From NCBI GenBank assembly GCA_015075405.1, contig JABTUK010000005.1:248001-312000 (forward strand): a stretch of 64,000 bases of DNA, read 5' to 3'. The notes beneath the pieces are model-generated. The model saw only the letters and a program-made list of their open reading frames with translations. It was not told the DNA's origin and searched no databases. This stretch comes from Anaerolineales bacterium. GTDB lineage: Bacteria > Chloroflexota > Anaerolineae > 4572-78 > J111. Shown piece by piece: positions 24,928 to 33,776 of the stretch. The position numbers were made by a program, and so were the translations under genes. Positions within the stretch are counted from its first letter, which is position 1; each line of letters starts with the position of its first letter.

Positions 24928-25932
24928 ATGGATTTTGCTTACACCCTTAAAGGTAGCATGTCTGCTCAACGCAGCATTGATGTTACGCAAGCAGCGGAAC
25001 GGTGGGGCTTTACTTACTGCTGGATTTTTGACTCGCACGTGCTGTGGAAAGATTGTTATCCCATGTTGTCGTTGCTGGCCTGGCACACCCAACGCATGCG
25101 GTTTGGCACCTGCGTGACCAACCCGGCGGTGCGCGATATTACGGTAACGGCCAGTCTGTTGGGCTGCCTCAACGAAATTTCCGGCAATCGCATGGTTCTG
25201 GGCATTGGCCGGGGCGACAGCTCGCGCCGGATGCTGGGCCAAAAGCCAACCACTATTGGCGAGTTAAAAGAGGCGACCCTGCAAATTCGAGAACTGGTCG
25301 AGGGCCGGGCGATTGATTACCAGGGTGTGTCTACCCGGCTGGAATGGATTAGAAGCAGCGACCTGCCCCTGTGGGTGGCCGGTTACGGCCCCAAGGTGCT
25401 GCAATCCGCCGGCAGCTACGCCGACGGCATTATCATGCAATTTGCCGACCCTCACCTGATTAAGTGGTGTATGGAGCAGGTTCATCAAGGGGCTAAAGAC
25501 GCCGGCCGTGATCCGGCCAAAATCGAGGTGATGGCCGCCGCGCCGGTATGGGTGTCGGACGATATTGAGAAAGGGCGAGAGCAGACTCGCTGGTTTCCGG
25601 CGATGGTTGGCAATCACGTGGCCGATTTGGTGGCTCGCTACGACGATGGCACCCTGCCCGCAGAATTGACAGCTTATATTAAAGATCGCAAGGGCTACGA
25701 TTATCGCAAGCACGCCGATAAGGAATCCGAATATATGGATTTTGTTTCCGACGAAGTGATTGACCGCTTTTGCATCATCGGCCCGCCCGAAGAGCACATC
25801 CGCCGCCTGCGCGAGTTGCAGGAAATAGCCGGGGTAACTCAATTTAATATCTATCTGATGAGCGGCGATGAGGAAGAAACTATTGAAGCGTATGGGAAAT
25901 ATGTTATTCCCTATATTAATAAAAACGGATAA
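24928..25932 (+). CDS. LLM-class flavin (FMN or F420)-dependent oxidoreductase
   Basis: Luciferase-like monooxygenase fold, 334 residues: AERWGFTYCWIFDSHVLWKDCYPMLSLLAWHTQRMRFGTCVTNP at the start, LGIGRGDSSRRMLG near 92, LPLWVAGYGPKVLQSAGSYADGIIMQ near 147. The overall pattern resembles the F420-dependent CPS_4043-like group, which I recall as frequent in pyrimidine or hydantoin catabolic clusters; that recollection needs checking. A role in opening or oxidising the ring, or as a stand-in for dihydropyrimidine dehydrogenase, is inference. AAGGAG lies before ATG. It follows the hydrolase by 26 bases. Confidence 0.85.
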   Translation: MDFAYTLKGSMSAQRSIDVTQAAERWGFTYCWIFDSHVLWKDCYPMLSLLAWHTQRMRFGTCVTNPAVRDITVTASLLGCLNEISGNRMVLGIGRGDSSRRMLGQKPTTIGELKEATLQIRELVEGRAIDYQGVSTRLEWIRSSDLPLWVAGYGPKVLQSAGSYADGIIMQFADPHLIKWCMEQVHQGAKDAGRDPAKIEVMAAAPVWVSDDIEKGREQTRWFPAMVGNHVADLVARYDDGTLPAELTAYIKDRKGYDYRKHADKESEYMDFVSDEVIDRFCIIGPPEEHIRRLRELQEIAGVTQFNIYLMSGDEEETIEAYGKYVIPYINKNG

Positions 25933-25950
25933 AGCCGATTAACTGAGTCC

Positions 25951-26008
25951 AGTGAGCAGTAATCCGTGAACAGTTATCAGTTTAACTGCTGACTGATTAC
26001 TGCTCACT
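25951..26008. repeat. Intergenic hairpin built from CAGTTATCAG/GAGCAGTAATC words
   Basis: AGTGAGCAGTAATC at 25951-25964 is perfectly complementary to GATTACTGCTCACT at 25995-26008. The interior and right flank repeat AACTGATAACTGA-like words. It lies within the operon between the oxidoreductase and dihydropyrimidinase genes, 36 bases before the latter. Confidence 0.7.
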
Positions 26009-26044
26009 GATAACTGATTACCTTTCCTTACAGGAGGAACTATT

Positions 26045-27451
26045 ATGACCACCCTAATCAAAAACGGCACGGTTGTTACCGCCGGAGATACCTTCAAAGC
26101 GGACGTGTTGATTGAAGGAGAAAAAGTGACCCTCATCGGCCAAAATTTGGCCGGAGAAGGCCACGAAGTGATTGACGCCGAGGGTTTGCTGCTGCTGCCC
26201 GGCGGCATTGACGTGCATACCCACCTGGACCTCCCCTTTGGCGGCACCACCTGCTCGGACGATTTCTTTACCGGCCATCGAGCGGCAGCTTTCGGCGGGA
26301 CGACCACTCATATTGACTTTGCCATCCAACCCATCGGGGGAACCTTACGGCAGGGCGTGGGTGAGTGGCATCACAAAGCCGAAGGCAAAGCCTGCATTGA
26401 TTACGGCTTTCACGTGGCTATTACCGATTTACGACCGGAGGTGATGGACGAGATTCCCACTCTGATTGACGAGGGCGTGACCAGCTTGAAGCTGTTTATG
26501 GCTTATAAGGGATTGTTTCAAGTGGATGACACCACCCTTTTCCGAGCTATGCTTAAAGCCGCTGAAAATGGTATGCTCATTATGGTCCACGCCGAAAATG
26601 GCGATGTGATTGCCGAATTGGTCCCCAAGTTATTGGCGGAAGGCAAAACCGACCCCAAATATCACGCGGTGGCTCACCCCGCCCTGGCCGAAGGCGAAGC
26701 AACGGGCCGGGCAATTGCCCTGGCCGGGATTGCCGGCGCGCCGCTTTATGTGGTCCACATGACCTGCCAGGAGGCGATTGAGCAGCTTCAACTGGGCCGG
26801 GCCAAAGGGCTGCGGGTCATGGGTGAAACCTGCACCCAATATATGTTTGTTTTTGAAGAAGACCTGGCGCGACCCGGCTATGAAGGGGCTAAATTTGTCT
26901 GCTCGCCGCCGGTGCGCCAGCCCAAAGATGCCGAAATTCTGTGGAAGGCGCTGGCCGATAATACTCTGCAAGCGGTTTCGACCGATCACGCGGTTTTTTG
27001 GTATGAAGGCGGAGTCAAGGGCCGCATCCCCGGCAAAGAGTTGGGGTTGGGCAACTTTGCCAAAATCCCCAACGGCATGCCCGGCATTGAAGACCGCATG
27101 CCGGTGATGTGGCATCACGGGGTAAATGGAGGCCGCTTCAATGCCAATCGCTTTGTAGAAATCACAGCCACCAATCCGGCCAAGATTTTTGGCCTGTACC
27201 CGCGCAAGGGCACCATTGCTGTCGGCTCTGATGCCGACATTGTGCTGTGGGACCCCAATAAAGAGCACACCATTTCCGCCGAAACCCATCACATGAATAC
27301 GGATTATAATGTGTACGAGGGTATGCAGGTCAAAGGCTGGCCTGCCCGTACTTTATTGCGCGGGCAGAGTATTGTGGTCGGTACTGAATGGCACGGTCAA
27401 CAGGGCGGCGGTGCGTTTCTGCGACGCAGTCCGCACGCTGAAGTACTGTGA
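26045..27451 (+). CDS. hydA: Dihydropyrimidinase / D-hydantoinase
   Basis: Cytoplasmic binuclear-zinc amidohydrolase that opens dihydrouracil, dihydrothymine or hydantoin rings to N-carbamoyl products, the substrates of the adjacent hydrolase. Zinc ligands are visible in DVHTHLD (about 58-64), the carboxylated Lys in FMAYKG (about 158), His in MVHAEN (about 182), His in VVHMTC (about 238) and Asp in STDHA (about 315). At 468 residues it has the usual length. CAGGAGG precedes ATG by eight bases. It is the last gene of the island and is followed by a clear terminator. Confidence 0.93.
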   Translation: MTTLIKNGTVVTAGDTFKADVLIEGEKVTLIGQNLAGEGHEVIDAEGLLLLPGGIDVHTHLDLPFGGTTCSDDFFTGHRAAAFGGTTTHIDFAIQPIGGTLRQGVGEWHHKAEGKACIDYGFHVAITDLRPEVMDEIPTLIDEGVTSLKLFMAYKGLFQVDDTTLFRAMLKAAENGMLIMVHAENGDVIAELVPKLLAEGKTDPKYHAVAHPALAEGEATGRAIALAGIAGAPLYVVHMTCQEAIEQLQLGRAKGLRVMGETCTQYMFVFEEDLARPGYEGAKFVCSPPVRQPKDAEILWKALADNTLQAVSTDHAVFWYEGGVKGRIPGKELGLGNFAKIPNGMPGIEDRMPVMWHHGVNGGRFNANRFVEITATNPAKIFGLYPRKGTIAVGSDADIVLWDPNKEHTISAETHHMNTDYNVYEGMQVKGWPARTLLRGQSIVVGTEWHGQQGGGAFLRRSPHAEVL

Positions 27452-27474
27452 ACCATTGAGTTTTCATCAAAAAC

Positions 27475-27507
27475 AGGGATACTATTACTAGTATCCCTAT
27501 TTTTTTA
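27475..27507 (+). terminator. Intrinsic terminator after hydA
   Basis: AGGGATACTA, loop TTAC, TAGTATCCCT forms a perfect 10-bp stem, then ATTTTTTT. It closes the uptake and catabolism island. Confidence 0.88.
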
Positions 27508-27584
27508 TCATATTACCCCACTGTTCTCTAAAAAAATCAAAATAATAGGGATAGCACAATAAAAAGTTAGTTTTTTGCATCCTT

Positions 27585-27684
27585 ATGTCATTTCGACGAG
27601 CCTGCGAGGAGAAATCTTCCGGGTCGGTGCTTGAATAGCCTGCGAGCGGGGAAGATTTCTCGGCCTACGGCCTCGAAATGACAT
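27585..27684. repeat. GTCATTTCGA-type inverted repeat element, copy 2
   Basis: The ends are ATGTCATTTCGACGAG and CCTCGAAATGACAT, with internal arms GAGAAATCTTCC and GGAAGATTTCTC. The word GCCTGCGAG occurs twice inside. It lies between two convergent operons. Confidence 0.75.
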
Positions 27685-27804
27685 GCCTGAGTAGTAACAA
27701 AAATATTAATAATGAGTGAAAGTGGGGATTAGTTACTGTTTTTCAAGAAGAATTGATATTTATTTAATCAATTACGTGTTATTTTGAAGACGATGTGGGG
27801 TTTA

Positions 27805-28605
27805 TTATGTTTGCTTCAAAATAAATCTAATGAGGGCAATTACGCCGGCAATATAGGCAACAAATAGCACTCCATAAAATTCTGGTTTGCTCCAGCCATA
27901 AGGTTTATACTTAACCAGGCGATCAAAAAAAACCTGGCTGGTCTCTAAACGTGATCCGTCATAATGAAGTTGAAAAGCTACATCCAGGTTCTTATTGTTA
28001 TCGAGAATATTCGCTTGAACAATAGGCAAAAAAAGTCTGAATTTACCCTCTGAATAGGGTTGTGGGGTTGAGAGAGCCTCAAGCTTATTCGGGTTTTTTC
28101 CGAATAACGGTTCTTGATAAAAAGCTTGTCCAAAGGGGTATAGGTCGCCTTCACCTGCCAAAACAGCCACTACTTTTTCATGGCTTTCCGTGTTGGCGGT
28201 GAGGATAAAACAGTATTTCTGATGGGTTGAATCTTCGAGGGGGGCAAAAGTGAAGGAATAAAAAGTCTGCCCCTCAATTTCACCTTGCGGCTGGAACGCC
28301 GTTTGCCTTCTCAAATCACTCTGGGTCTGGCAAGATTGGCGCAGTTGAAAGGTAATTTCAGGAGAGACAGCAGGATTTAGGCTTTTGACAAATACATCTA
28401 TCTGATAAAGCCCCGGATAATTGGCTACAAACTCTTGCCTTACCTCGCTACCTGAGGTTAACCAGAGCAGGGAGGCGTTATACCACTTCCCATAATAAGC
28501 GCTCTGGTAGAATTTTCCCTCGCTGACTAAAAGCCAGAACCCCAGGAGCAAAATAAAGGGTAAGATCAAGCTGAGATACCATGAGCGAAGCGGGCGACGA
28601 GGCAT
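27805..28605 (-). CDS. Membrane-anchored extracytoplasmic protein, accessory to the GT-C-like protein
   Basis: Of unknown function, 266 residues, with one helix at each end (ILPFILLLGFWLLV and FYGVLFVAYIAGVIALIRFIL) and a beta-rich external domain between (GLYQIDVFVKSLNPAVSPEITFQLRQ, GQTFYSFTFAPLEDS). The layout resembles a jelly-roll carbohydrate-associated domain, but no family is recognised. It follows the GT-C-like gene by seven bases. The same two-gene arrangement recurs at 62154-64000, where the partner has an analogous build (DVTLRLLETQPDSQNPLAGLELF, WRTFTFPPINNSEGKTYLI). It is the final gene of the operon. Confidence 0.75.
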   Translation of the reverse strand: MPRRPLRSWYLSLILPFILLLGFWLLVSEGKFYQSAYYGKWYNASLLWLTSGSEVRQEFVANYPGLYQIDVFVKSLNPAVSPEITFQLRQSCQTQSDLRRQTAFQPQGEIEGQTFYSFTFAPLEDSTHQKYCFILTANTESHEKVVAVLAGEGDLYPFGQAFYQEPLFGKNPNKLEALSTPQPYSEGKFRLFLPIVQANILDNNKNLDVAFQLHYDGSRLETSQVFFDRLVKYKPYGWSKPEFYGVLFVAYIAGVIALIRFILKQT

Positions 28606-28612
28606 TGATGAA

Positions 28613-30061
28613 TTAGCTATACAAATAAGGCAAGATGACTATAAAAAGGACAGCGCAATCATAAATAAACCAGCCTACAACCCAGACCGGCAGAGTAAAC
28701 TTGCGCCAGGGCCGTGGAAATAACTGCCGAAATCCCAAGTATAAGTAGAGCGCCAGGGGGATAATCGCCGGAAAATAATAGCGCGAGTGAATTCCCCAGC
28801 TTGAGGACTCGCTGCCGATAATGGGGGTGACGACGCCGATGAGCGAAAAAATGAGCGCCAGCAACAAAAAGATTAAGATGCTTTTTTGTTGTTGGCTATG
28901 TTCCTCACGGGCAGGCCCTAACAGGGATTGATAGCAAAAAATTGAACTCCCCAGGCCAACAAGGAACAAGCCGACCGCCCACCAGCGAACCCAGACCCAG
29001 GGAATGTGAATATTGGACCAACCAAACAGGCCGGCAAAGGATAAAACGGCAAAATTTAAAGCGCCGACATAAAACGACAAGGGCCGGTCAGTGACCAAAT
29101 CCTCCCAGGCAGGCAGATGGAAAGGCGTTGCCAGCAGCGAGAACACCTGTCTGCCTCCGCCTGAATATTGGTGCAGCAGGATCGAACCAACCAGGGTTAA
29201 ACCCACCAGCAGCGCCAGCAGCCCAGCGGTGAGCCAGGGTGACCACTTTAAGCGGCGGCCCAGAAAGACGGTCAAAGCTGCCGCCAGGCTTGGCAGTAAG
29301 AAAAAAGTGGTGGGTTTGGTCAAAAGGGCCAGAGCCATCAAACTCACCAAACCCACAGCTTTTAGCAGCGAAAACCCCTTGACCCAGATTTTAACCAAAA
29401 GCAAAAAAAAAGCGGAGGCTAACAACTCGGCCAGGGAGTCAACCGTTACTGAGGCGCCCACATGGGTGTGCATGGGCCAAAGGGTGATAAAGGAAACGAC
29501 TGCTAAGGCTAACCCCGGTTGCGCCGGAAAAATGGTTCTGACCGTAATCCAGGCGATGACCACTGTGGCGGCAGTAAATAAAACGGAAACGAACCTCAGC
29601 AAATAAACCTGGGTTGTCAGATCGAACGAGGCAGTTGCGGCTGAGAGAGGGGCCAGGGTGAGATGATAAAGCATCAAATATGAGTTGGCTCTAACGGCGC
29701 CGGCAGAAATTTGAGCCGCATAATAATCAGTAAACAGGCCCGTAGTAAGGCCCAAATTCTGGTTGGATGAATCCTGATTGGCCAGATACCAAATTCTATA
29801 CTTTTCAAACGTAGGAACCATCTCCGGGTGCATGGGCGTTGTGGCATAAACTTCAGCCGTGGGCCATTTTTTTTCCTGGCCAATCAAGCGAATGGCTTCA
29901 AAATGGGCCGCCTCATCGGGGGCCAGAAAAGGGGGGAAAATGGACAAGTAGAGCATCCCACGCACGATGGTTAAAGTAACTACCAGGATCAGGGGCCAGC
30001 TCAAGCTCAAGTTTTTGGTCTGAGGGGTGGCTATTAAAGTGGGTTTGCCGGCGGAAACCAT
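28613..30061 (-). CDS. Polytopic GT-C-fold / DUF2142-like membrane glycosyltransferase candidate
   Basis: An integral membrane protein of 482 residues and about eleven helices. APDEAAHFEA in the first external loop (about residue 45) matches the acidic metal-binding DE...H pattern of lipid-linked-sugar-dependent GT-C enzymes and DUF2142 proteins. Other marks are LWPMHTHVGASVTVDSLAEL and LLTKPTTFFLLPS in the membrane core and SRYYFPAIIPLALYLYLG near the end. It probably moves a sugar from a polyprenyl carrier on the outer face. Its ATG overlaps the stop of the WbaP-like gene by one base. Confidence 0.78.
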   Translation of the reverse strand: MVSAGKPTLIATPQTKNLSLSWPLILVVTLTIVRGMLYLSIFPPFLAPDEAAHFEAIRLIGQEKKWPTAEVYATTPMHPEMVPTFEKYRIWYLANQDSSNQNLGLTTGLFTDYYAAQISAGAVRANSYLMLYHLTLAPLSAATASFDLTTQVYLLRFVSVLFTAATVVIAWITVRTIFPAQPGLALAVVSFITLWPMHTHVGASVTVDSLAELLASAFFLLLVKIWVKGFSLLKAVGLVSLMALALLTKPTTFFLLPSLAAALTVFLGRRLKWSPWLTAGLLALLVGLTLVGSILLHQYSGGGRQVFSLLATPFHLPAWEDLVTDRPLSFYVGALNFAVLSFAGLFGWSNIHIPWVWVRWWAVGLFLVGLGSSIFCYQSLLGPAREEHSQQQKSILIFLLLALIFSLIGVVTPIIGSESSSWGIHSRYYFPAIIPLALYLYLGFRQLFPRPWRKFTLPVWVVGWFIYDCAVLFIVILPYLYS

Positions 30062-31506
30062 TAAACGCCTTTTAAGAGGAGGATGGTCCCAACGGTTTTG
30101 AGAAGAATCACCAAATCCAACTGTAGTGATTGGTGCTTGATATAGTAGAGGTCATAACGAAGCTTTTCCAGCGCATCACTCACGGAACGGCCATAGTCGT
30201 AATTAACCTGGGCCCAGCCGGTCAGGCCCGGTTTCACCGTAAGCCGGGTGCGATAAAAGGGAATGGTTTGCTGCAACTCGGCCACAAATTCGGGCCGCTC
30301 CGGCCGGGGACCGATCAGGCTCATATCGCCGGCAAGTACGTTCAAAAGCTGCGGCAATTCATCCAGGCGGGTGCGGCGCAGAAAAAGGCCGGCTTTTGTG
30401 ACCCGCGTGTCTGATTTTTCGGCCCACTTGGGTTGACCGTCGGCTTCGGCATCCACCACCATGGAGCGCAGCTTAATCAACTCAAATGTTTTGCCGGCCC
30501 GTCCCATCCTTTTTTGGCGATAAAAAACCGGACCGGGCGAGTCAAACTTGATGAGCAAAGCCAGGACGGGGAGCAGACTGGCAAAAATAACCAGGCCAAT
30601 CAGGGCGATACTAATATCCAGAATTCGTTTGACCAAGCGGTAAAATAAATGCTGTCCCCCTCGATCGAGGGGCAAAACCACATACCAATTGTCGCCGGTG
30701 TGTTCGACCGGCACGCGATCCGTCAAACGCTCATACAACTCTGACATCGTTGAGACCTGCGCCCCCTGCTCGTAACAGGTCAACAATTGGGCCAGGACCT
30801 CGCCCTTCACATCCCGATTAATAGCTAAAACAATATCGGTTGCGCCTCTTTTTTGAGCCAAAGTCGGCAAGTCGGCCGTGGAGCCGATAACGGAGACATT
30901 TTGGATAGTGGTTTGTTGTTTGGCCGGGTCATCATCAACAAAACCGACAACTTCAAAGTGGGCCGGGGCAAAATCTCGAATAGTCTTGAGCATCGTTTGG
31001 CCGGCCCAGCCGGCGCCGACAATAATGGCCCGGCGTTGAAAAACAGTCAGAGCAAAGGCCGAGCTATATAAGCGCCGCCAGGCCAACAACAGAAAAGGGG
31101 CCACTACGGCAAAAAAGCCGACAAAGTGGCGGGGCAGCCAGAAGGGTGGGGACAGGGCATAAATGAGCAAGTACAAAACAAAGATTTGTAGCACCGTTTT
31201 GAGCAGCGCCACAAAGCTGGCGATAGGGTCGGCGGCCACTTTGGGTTTGTAGGCATCATTGACCGTGGCCAGAACAAAGTAAAGCGCGGTCAGGCCCATC
31301 AACCACCAGGCATAATCCAAAATCAGGTTGAGGGAGAAGGTCCACCCCGACCGTTGCGCCCCAAAACGCAGCCCCAGTAACAGGGCCACCAGCACCAAAA
31401 AGCCATCAACCGCCACCAGAATGTGCTTATGTTCGGCCAACTGCATGGCAAAGGTGCGGCGCGGCAAAGCCGGCGTATGCGGTTGTAACAACAGCTCTTT
31501 GTCCAT
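30061..31506 (-). CDS. WbaP/CpsE-type polyprenyl-phosphate sugar-1-phosphate transferase
   Basis: Initiates polysaccharide synthesis by loading a sugar-1-phosphate onto undecaprenyl phosphate. The N-terminal 155 residues contain four to five helices, the middle is a nucleotide-binding-like domain (AIIVGAGWAGQTMLKTIRDF), and the last 190 residues are the catalytic bacterial sugar transferase domain: KFDSPGPVFYRQKRMG, FELIKLRSM, TRLDELPQLLNVLAGDMSLIG, GPRPERPEF and PGLTGWAQVNY. At 481 residues it has full family length. It is placed within the operon between glycosyltransferases and the GT-C-like gene. Confidence 0.93.
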   Translation of the reverse strand: MDKELLLQPHTPALPRRTFAMQLAEHKHILVAVDGFLVLVALLLGLRFGAQRSGWTFSLNLILDYAWWLMGLTALYFVLATVNDAYKPKVAADPIASFVALLKTVLQIFVLYLLIYALSPPFWLPRHFVGFFAVVAPFLLLAWRRLYSSAFALTVFQRRAIIVGAGWAGQTMLKTIRDFAPAHFEVVGFVDDDPAKQQTTIQNVSVIGSTADLPTLAQKRGATDIVLAINRDVKGEVLAQLLTCYEQGAQVSTMSELYERLTDRVPVEHTGDNWYVVLPLDRGGQHLFYRLVKRILDISIALIGLVIFASLLPVLALLIKFDSPGPVFYRQKRMGRAGKTFELIKLRSMVVDAEADGQPKWAEKSDTRVTKAGLFLRRTRLDELPQLLNVLAGDMSLIGPRPERPEFVAELQQTIPFYRTRLTVKPGLTGWAQVNYDYGRSVSDALEKLRYDLYYIKHQSLQLDLVILLKTVGTILLLKGV

Positions 31507-31509
31507 AGC

Positions 31510-32523
31510 TCAACGCTGCTTGAGTTTGAAAAAAATTCGAGCCAAGCCTACCCAAAAACCCAAGCCCCAGGCAAAGTGGATGGTAGCAAAAATGAGCGGC
31601 AAAACCGGCCCATAGCGCCAGCCCCCCCGCTTAGCTCCTATTGTACTCGCAACAAAATTTGCCAGCAAATAGCAGCCGACCATCAGCCCAAACAGGCGGC
31701 GCAGCGGCCTCCAGAAAAATGCTCCCAGCCATGCGCTCAAAAAAGCGGCGACAAATAACGGCGGAACCGCCTGCCGCCAGCGCAGCGATTCGGGGTGTTT
31801 TTGCAGGGTCTGAACTTTTCCCTGGCCGTAGCGGAAATACTGCCGCCACAGGGCCGATAGACTGGAACGTGGGGTGTAAGTCGAGCAAATCGCCGGGCTG
31901 AGTAAAATCCTGCCGCCGGCCTGGCGCAAACGATAGTTCAGCTCGTAATCCTGGTTGATGCGTAGGGTTTCATCAAAAAGGCCAATCTGGTCAAACGTTT
32001 TGCGCCAATACGCGCCCAGATAAACAGTATCTACGTACTGCTCTTGCGCCGAATAGTGAAATTTCGAGTCGCCCACCCCAAAAGGCGAGGTGGTAGCCAG
32101 GGCGACTCCTTGCCCGATATAGGTGGTTCCCCTGGGGCGCATCAGGCCGCCCACGTTATCCGCCTTGCCTTCGACCAGATAGCGCACACATTGACTTACA
32201 TAATCCGGCTCAATCAGCGCATGGCCGTCTACCCGTACAATAATATCGCCACGAGCCGCTAAAATACCAACATTGAGCGCAGCAGGGGTGATACCCCGCG
32301 GATTGGACAACAAGCGTATTTGGGGATGGCGCTGCGCCAGGGACTGCACCAGAGCGGGTGTGGCATCGGTTGAACCGCCGTCAACCACCAGAATCTCCAA
32401 TAGTTCGGGCGGGTAATCCTGCTTCAAAACAGCCGCCAGGCTTTGCTCAATGGAGGCCGCTTCATTCAGGGTGGGCATGACTACGGTCACAGTAGGCAGT
32501 GAGAGATTCACCGGGTCAATCAC
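31510..32523 (-). CDS. ExoA-like GT2 glycosyltransferase with C-terminal membrane helices
   Basis: The GT-A fold begins TVTVVMPTLNEAASIEQSLAAVL and continues with ILVVDGGSTDATPALV and a DGH in place of the usual DxD (IIVRVDGHALIEPDYV), typical of succinoglycan ExoA. Two to three helices near the C-terminus (about 245-330) anchor it. It starts with GTG 32523, overlapping the preceding stop by four bases (GTGA), and ends four bases before the WbaP-like ATG. It probably extends the lipid-linked oligosaccharide. Confidence 0.88.
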   Translation of the reverse strand: MIDPVNLSLPTVTVVMPTLNEAASIEQSLAAVLKQDYPPELLEILVVDGGSTDATPALVQSLAQRHPQIRLLSNPRGITPAALNVGILAARGDIIVRVDGHALIEPDYVSQCVRYLVEGKADNVGGLMRPRGTTYIGQGVALATTSPFGVGDSKFHYSAQEQYVDTVYLGAYWRKTFDQIGLFDETLRINQDYELNYRLRQAGGRILLSPAICSTYTPRSSLSALWRQYFRYGQGKVQTLQKHPESLRWRQAVPPLFVAAFLSAWLGAFFWRPLRRLFGLMVGCYLLANFVASTIGAKRGGWRYGPVLPLIFATIHFAWGLGFWVGLARIFFKLKQR

Positions 32524-33776
32524 CTCTGCCGGTAATAATTGGAGAACTCCGGGGTTGGCATCGCAATCCCTAACACTTCCAGTAACCGATCTACCGAGCG
32601 TTGCGCAGTGTACATTGTCTCGACACGCCGTCTGCCGGCTTGAGCCAGATGCCGCTGCTTTAGCGGGTCAGACAGCAGTTCGACCACGGTTTGGGCAAAT
32701 AGTTCCGGCTGATCGGCTACCAACAGTTCCTCACCGGGCGTAAACTCAATTCCCTCAGCCCCTATCGAGGTGCTTACCACCGGCTTACCCCAGGCCAGCG
32801 CCTCTAAAATTTTCAAGCGGGTGCCGGCTCCAATCCGCAGGGGGACGACCATCACGGCTACCCGTCGAGCGAGGTTAAACATGTCGTCTACTTCGCCCAT
32901 AAACTCAATGGCCGGATGGCTGGCCAGCGCCCGGATTGAAGGCGGGGCAGACCGGCCTGCCAGCAAAAATTTAACCTGGGGCTGGCGAAGCTGAATAAGG
33001 GGCAGAATGTCGCGCACAAAATAGTGAACAGCGTCTACGTTGGCGGTCCAGTTGAACGCGCCAAAAAAGCCGATGGTGTTGGGTTCAGTTTGGGCTGGAT
33101 CGGCTAGAGGATAGCGTTCCAAAATCAGCCCCGTCGGACGGTAAATGAGCTTGTCGCTGCTAATCTCGGGGAATTCCTGCCGGATGTAGGCCAAATCTTC
33201 CTGGCCTACAAAAAGGTGTTTATCAGCGGTCAGCAAGACCTGCTGAAGATATTTTTTCAGACGGATAATCTCCCACCGGCGAAACCATTTTAACCACGGC
33301 TGCCGCGCCACCTGTAAAAAATAGTCATATACCTTGGGCGTAACCACGAGATGATCGAGAGCCAGCAACGGTTTTTGGGGAGAAGCCAGTACCAACTCTG
33401 GTGGGAGAAAATATTGAAACATAAAGCTGAACTCTACCAGCACCACATCATAGACATTGGCCGCAAGCTGCTCGGTAATCGCCTGCCTCATCTGGGCGCT
33501 ATGGTGGCGGGCCACCACCAGCGGACACTGCCTCAGAATAGTATTGAGGAGTACATTTGTGCCTCTGAGGGGTGGCCCTTCAACCAAGATCAAGCGACGA
33601 CAGAAGGAATTGAGCCGCCGCAAAACTTCAGGAGAGCGATTAGCCCGGAAACAAACCAAGTCAATTGTTACTCCGCGCCATTTTAACTCGCACAGGTCGC
33701 CAAAGATAGCAATCCCGCCGCCCGAGTCGGGCAGTGGGGGAAAAGGGGCAACCATCAGCATCGTCGGAGCAGTCAT
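32520..33776 (-). CDS. GT4-family glycosyltransferase
   Basis: GT-B fold of 418 residues. The start is MLMVAPFPPLPDSGGGIAIFGD, and the C-terminal half has IGFFGAFNWTANVDAVHYFVRDILPLI, VMVVPLRIGAGTRLKILEALAWGKPVVSTSIGAEGI, the nucleotide-sugar site with its acidic pair. ATG 33776 is chosen since it overlaps the previous stop (TAATG) and the product begins at the family motif; the frame continues to 33917 but that part lies inside the upstream gene. The donor sugar is unknown. Confidence 0.88.
   Translation of the reverse strand: MTAPTMLMVAPFPPLPDSGGGIAIFGDLCELKWRGVTIDLVCFRANRSPEVLRRLNSFCRRLILVEGPPLRGTNVLLNTILRQCPLVVARHHSAQMRQAITEQLAANVYDVVLVEFSFMFQYFLPPELVLASPQKPLLALDHLVVTPKVYDYFLQVARQPWLKWFRRWEIIRLKKYLQQVLLTADKHLFVGQEDLAYIRQEFPEISSDKLIYRPTGLILERYPLADPAQTEPNTIGFFGAFNWTANVDAVHYFVRDILPLIQLRQPQVKFLLAGRSAPPSIRALASHPAIEFMGEVDDMFNLARRVAVMVVPLRIGAGTRLKILEALAWGKPVVSTSIGAEGIEFTPGEELLVADQPELFAQTVVELLSDPLKQRHLAQAGRRRVETMYTAQRSVDRLLEVLGIAMPTPEFSNYYRQR

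Larger units (their letters stand above)
27452..27804. other. Intergenic region between convergent operons
   Basis: It holds the hydA terminator at 27475-27507 and the GTCATTTCGA element at 27585-27684. The remaining 120 bases before the polysaccharide operon's last stop codon are AT-rich and show nothing I can name. Confidence 0.5.
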
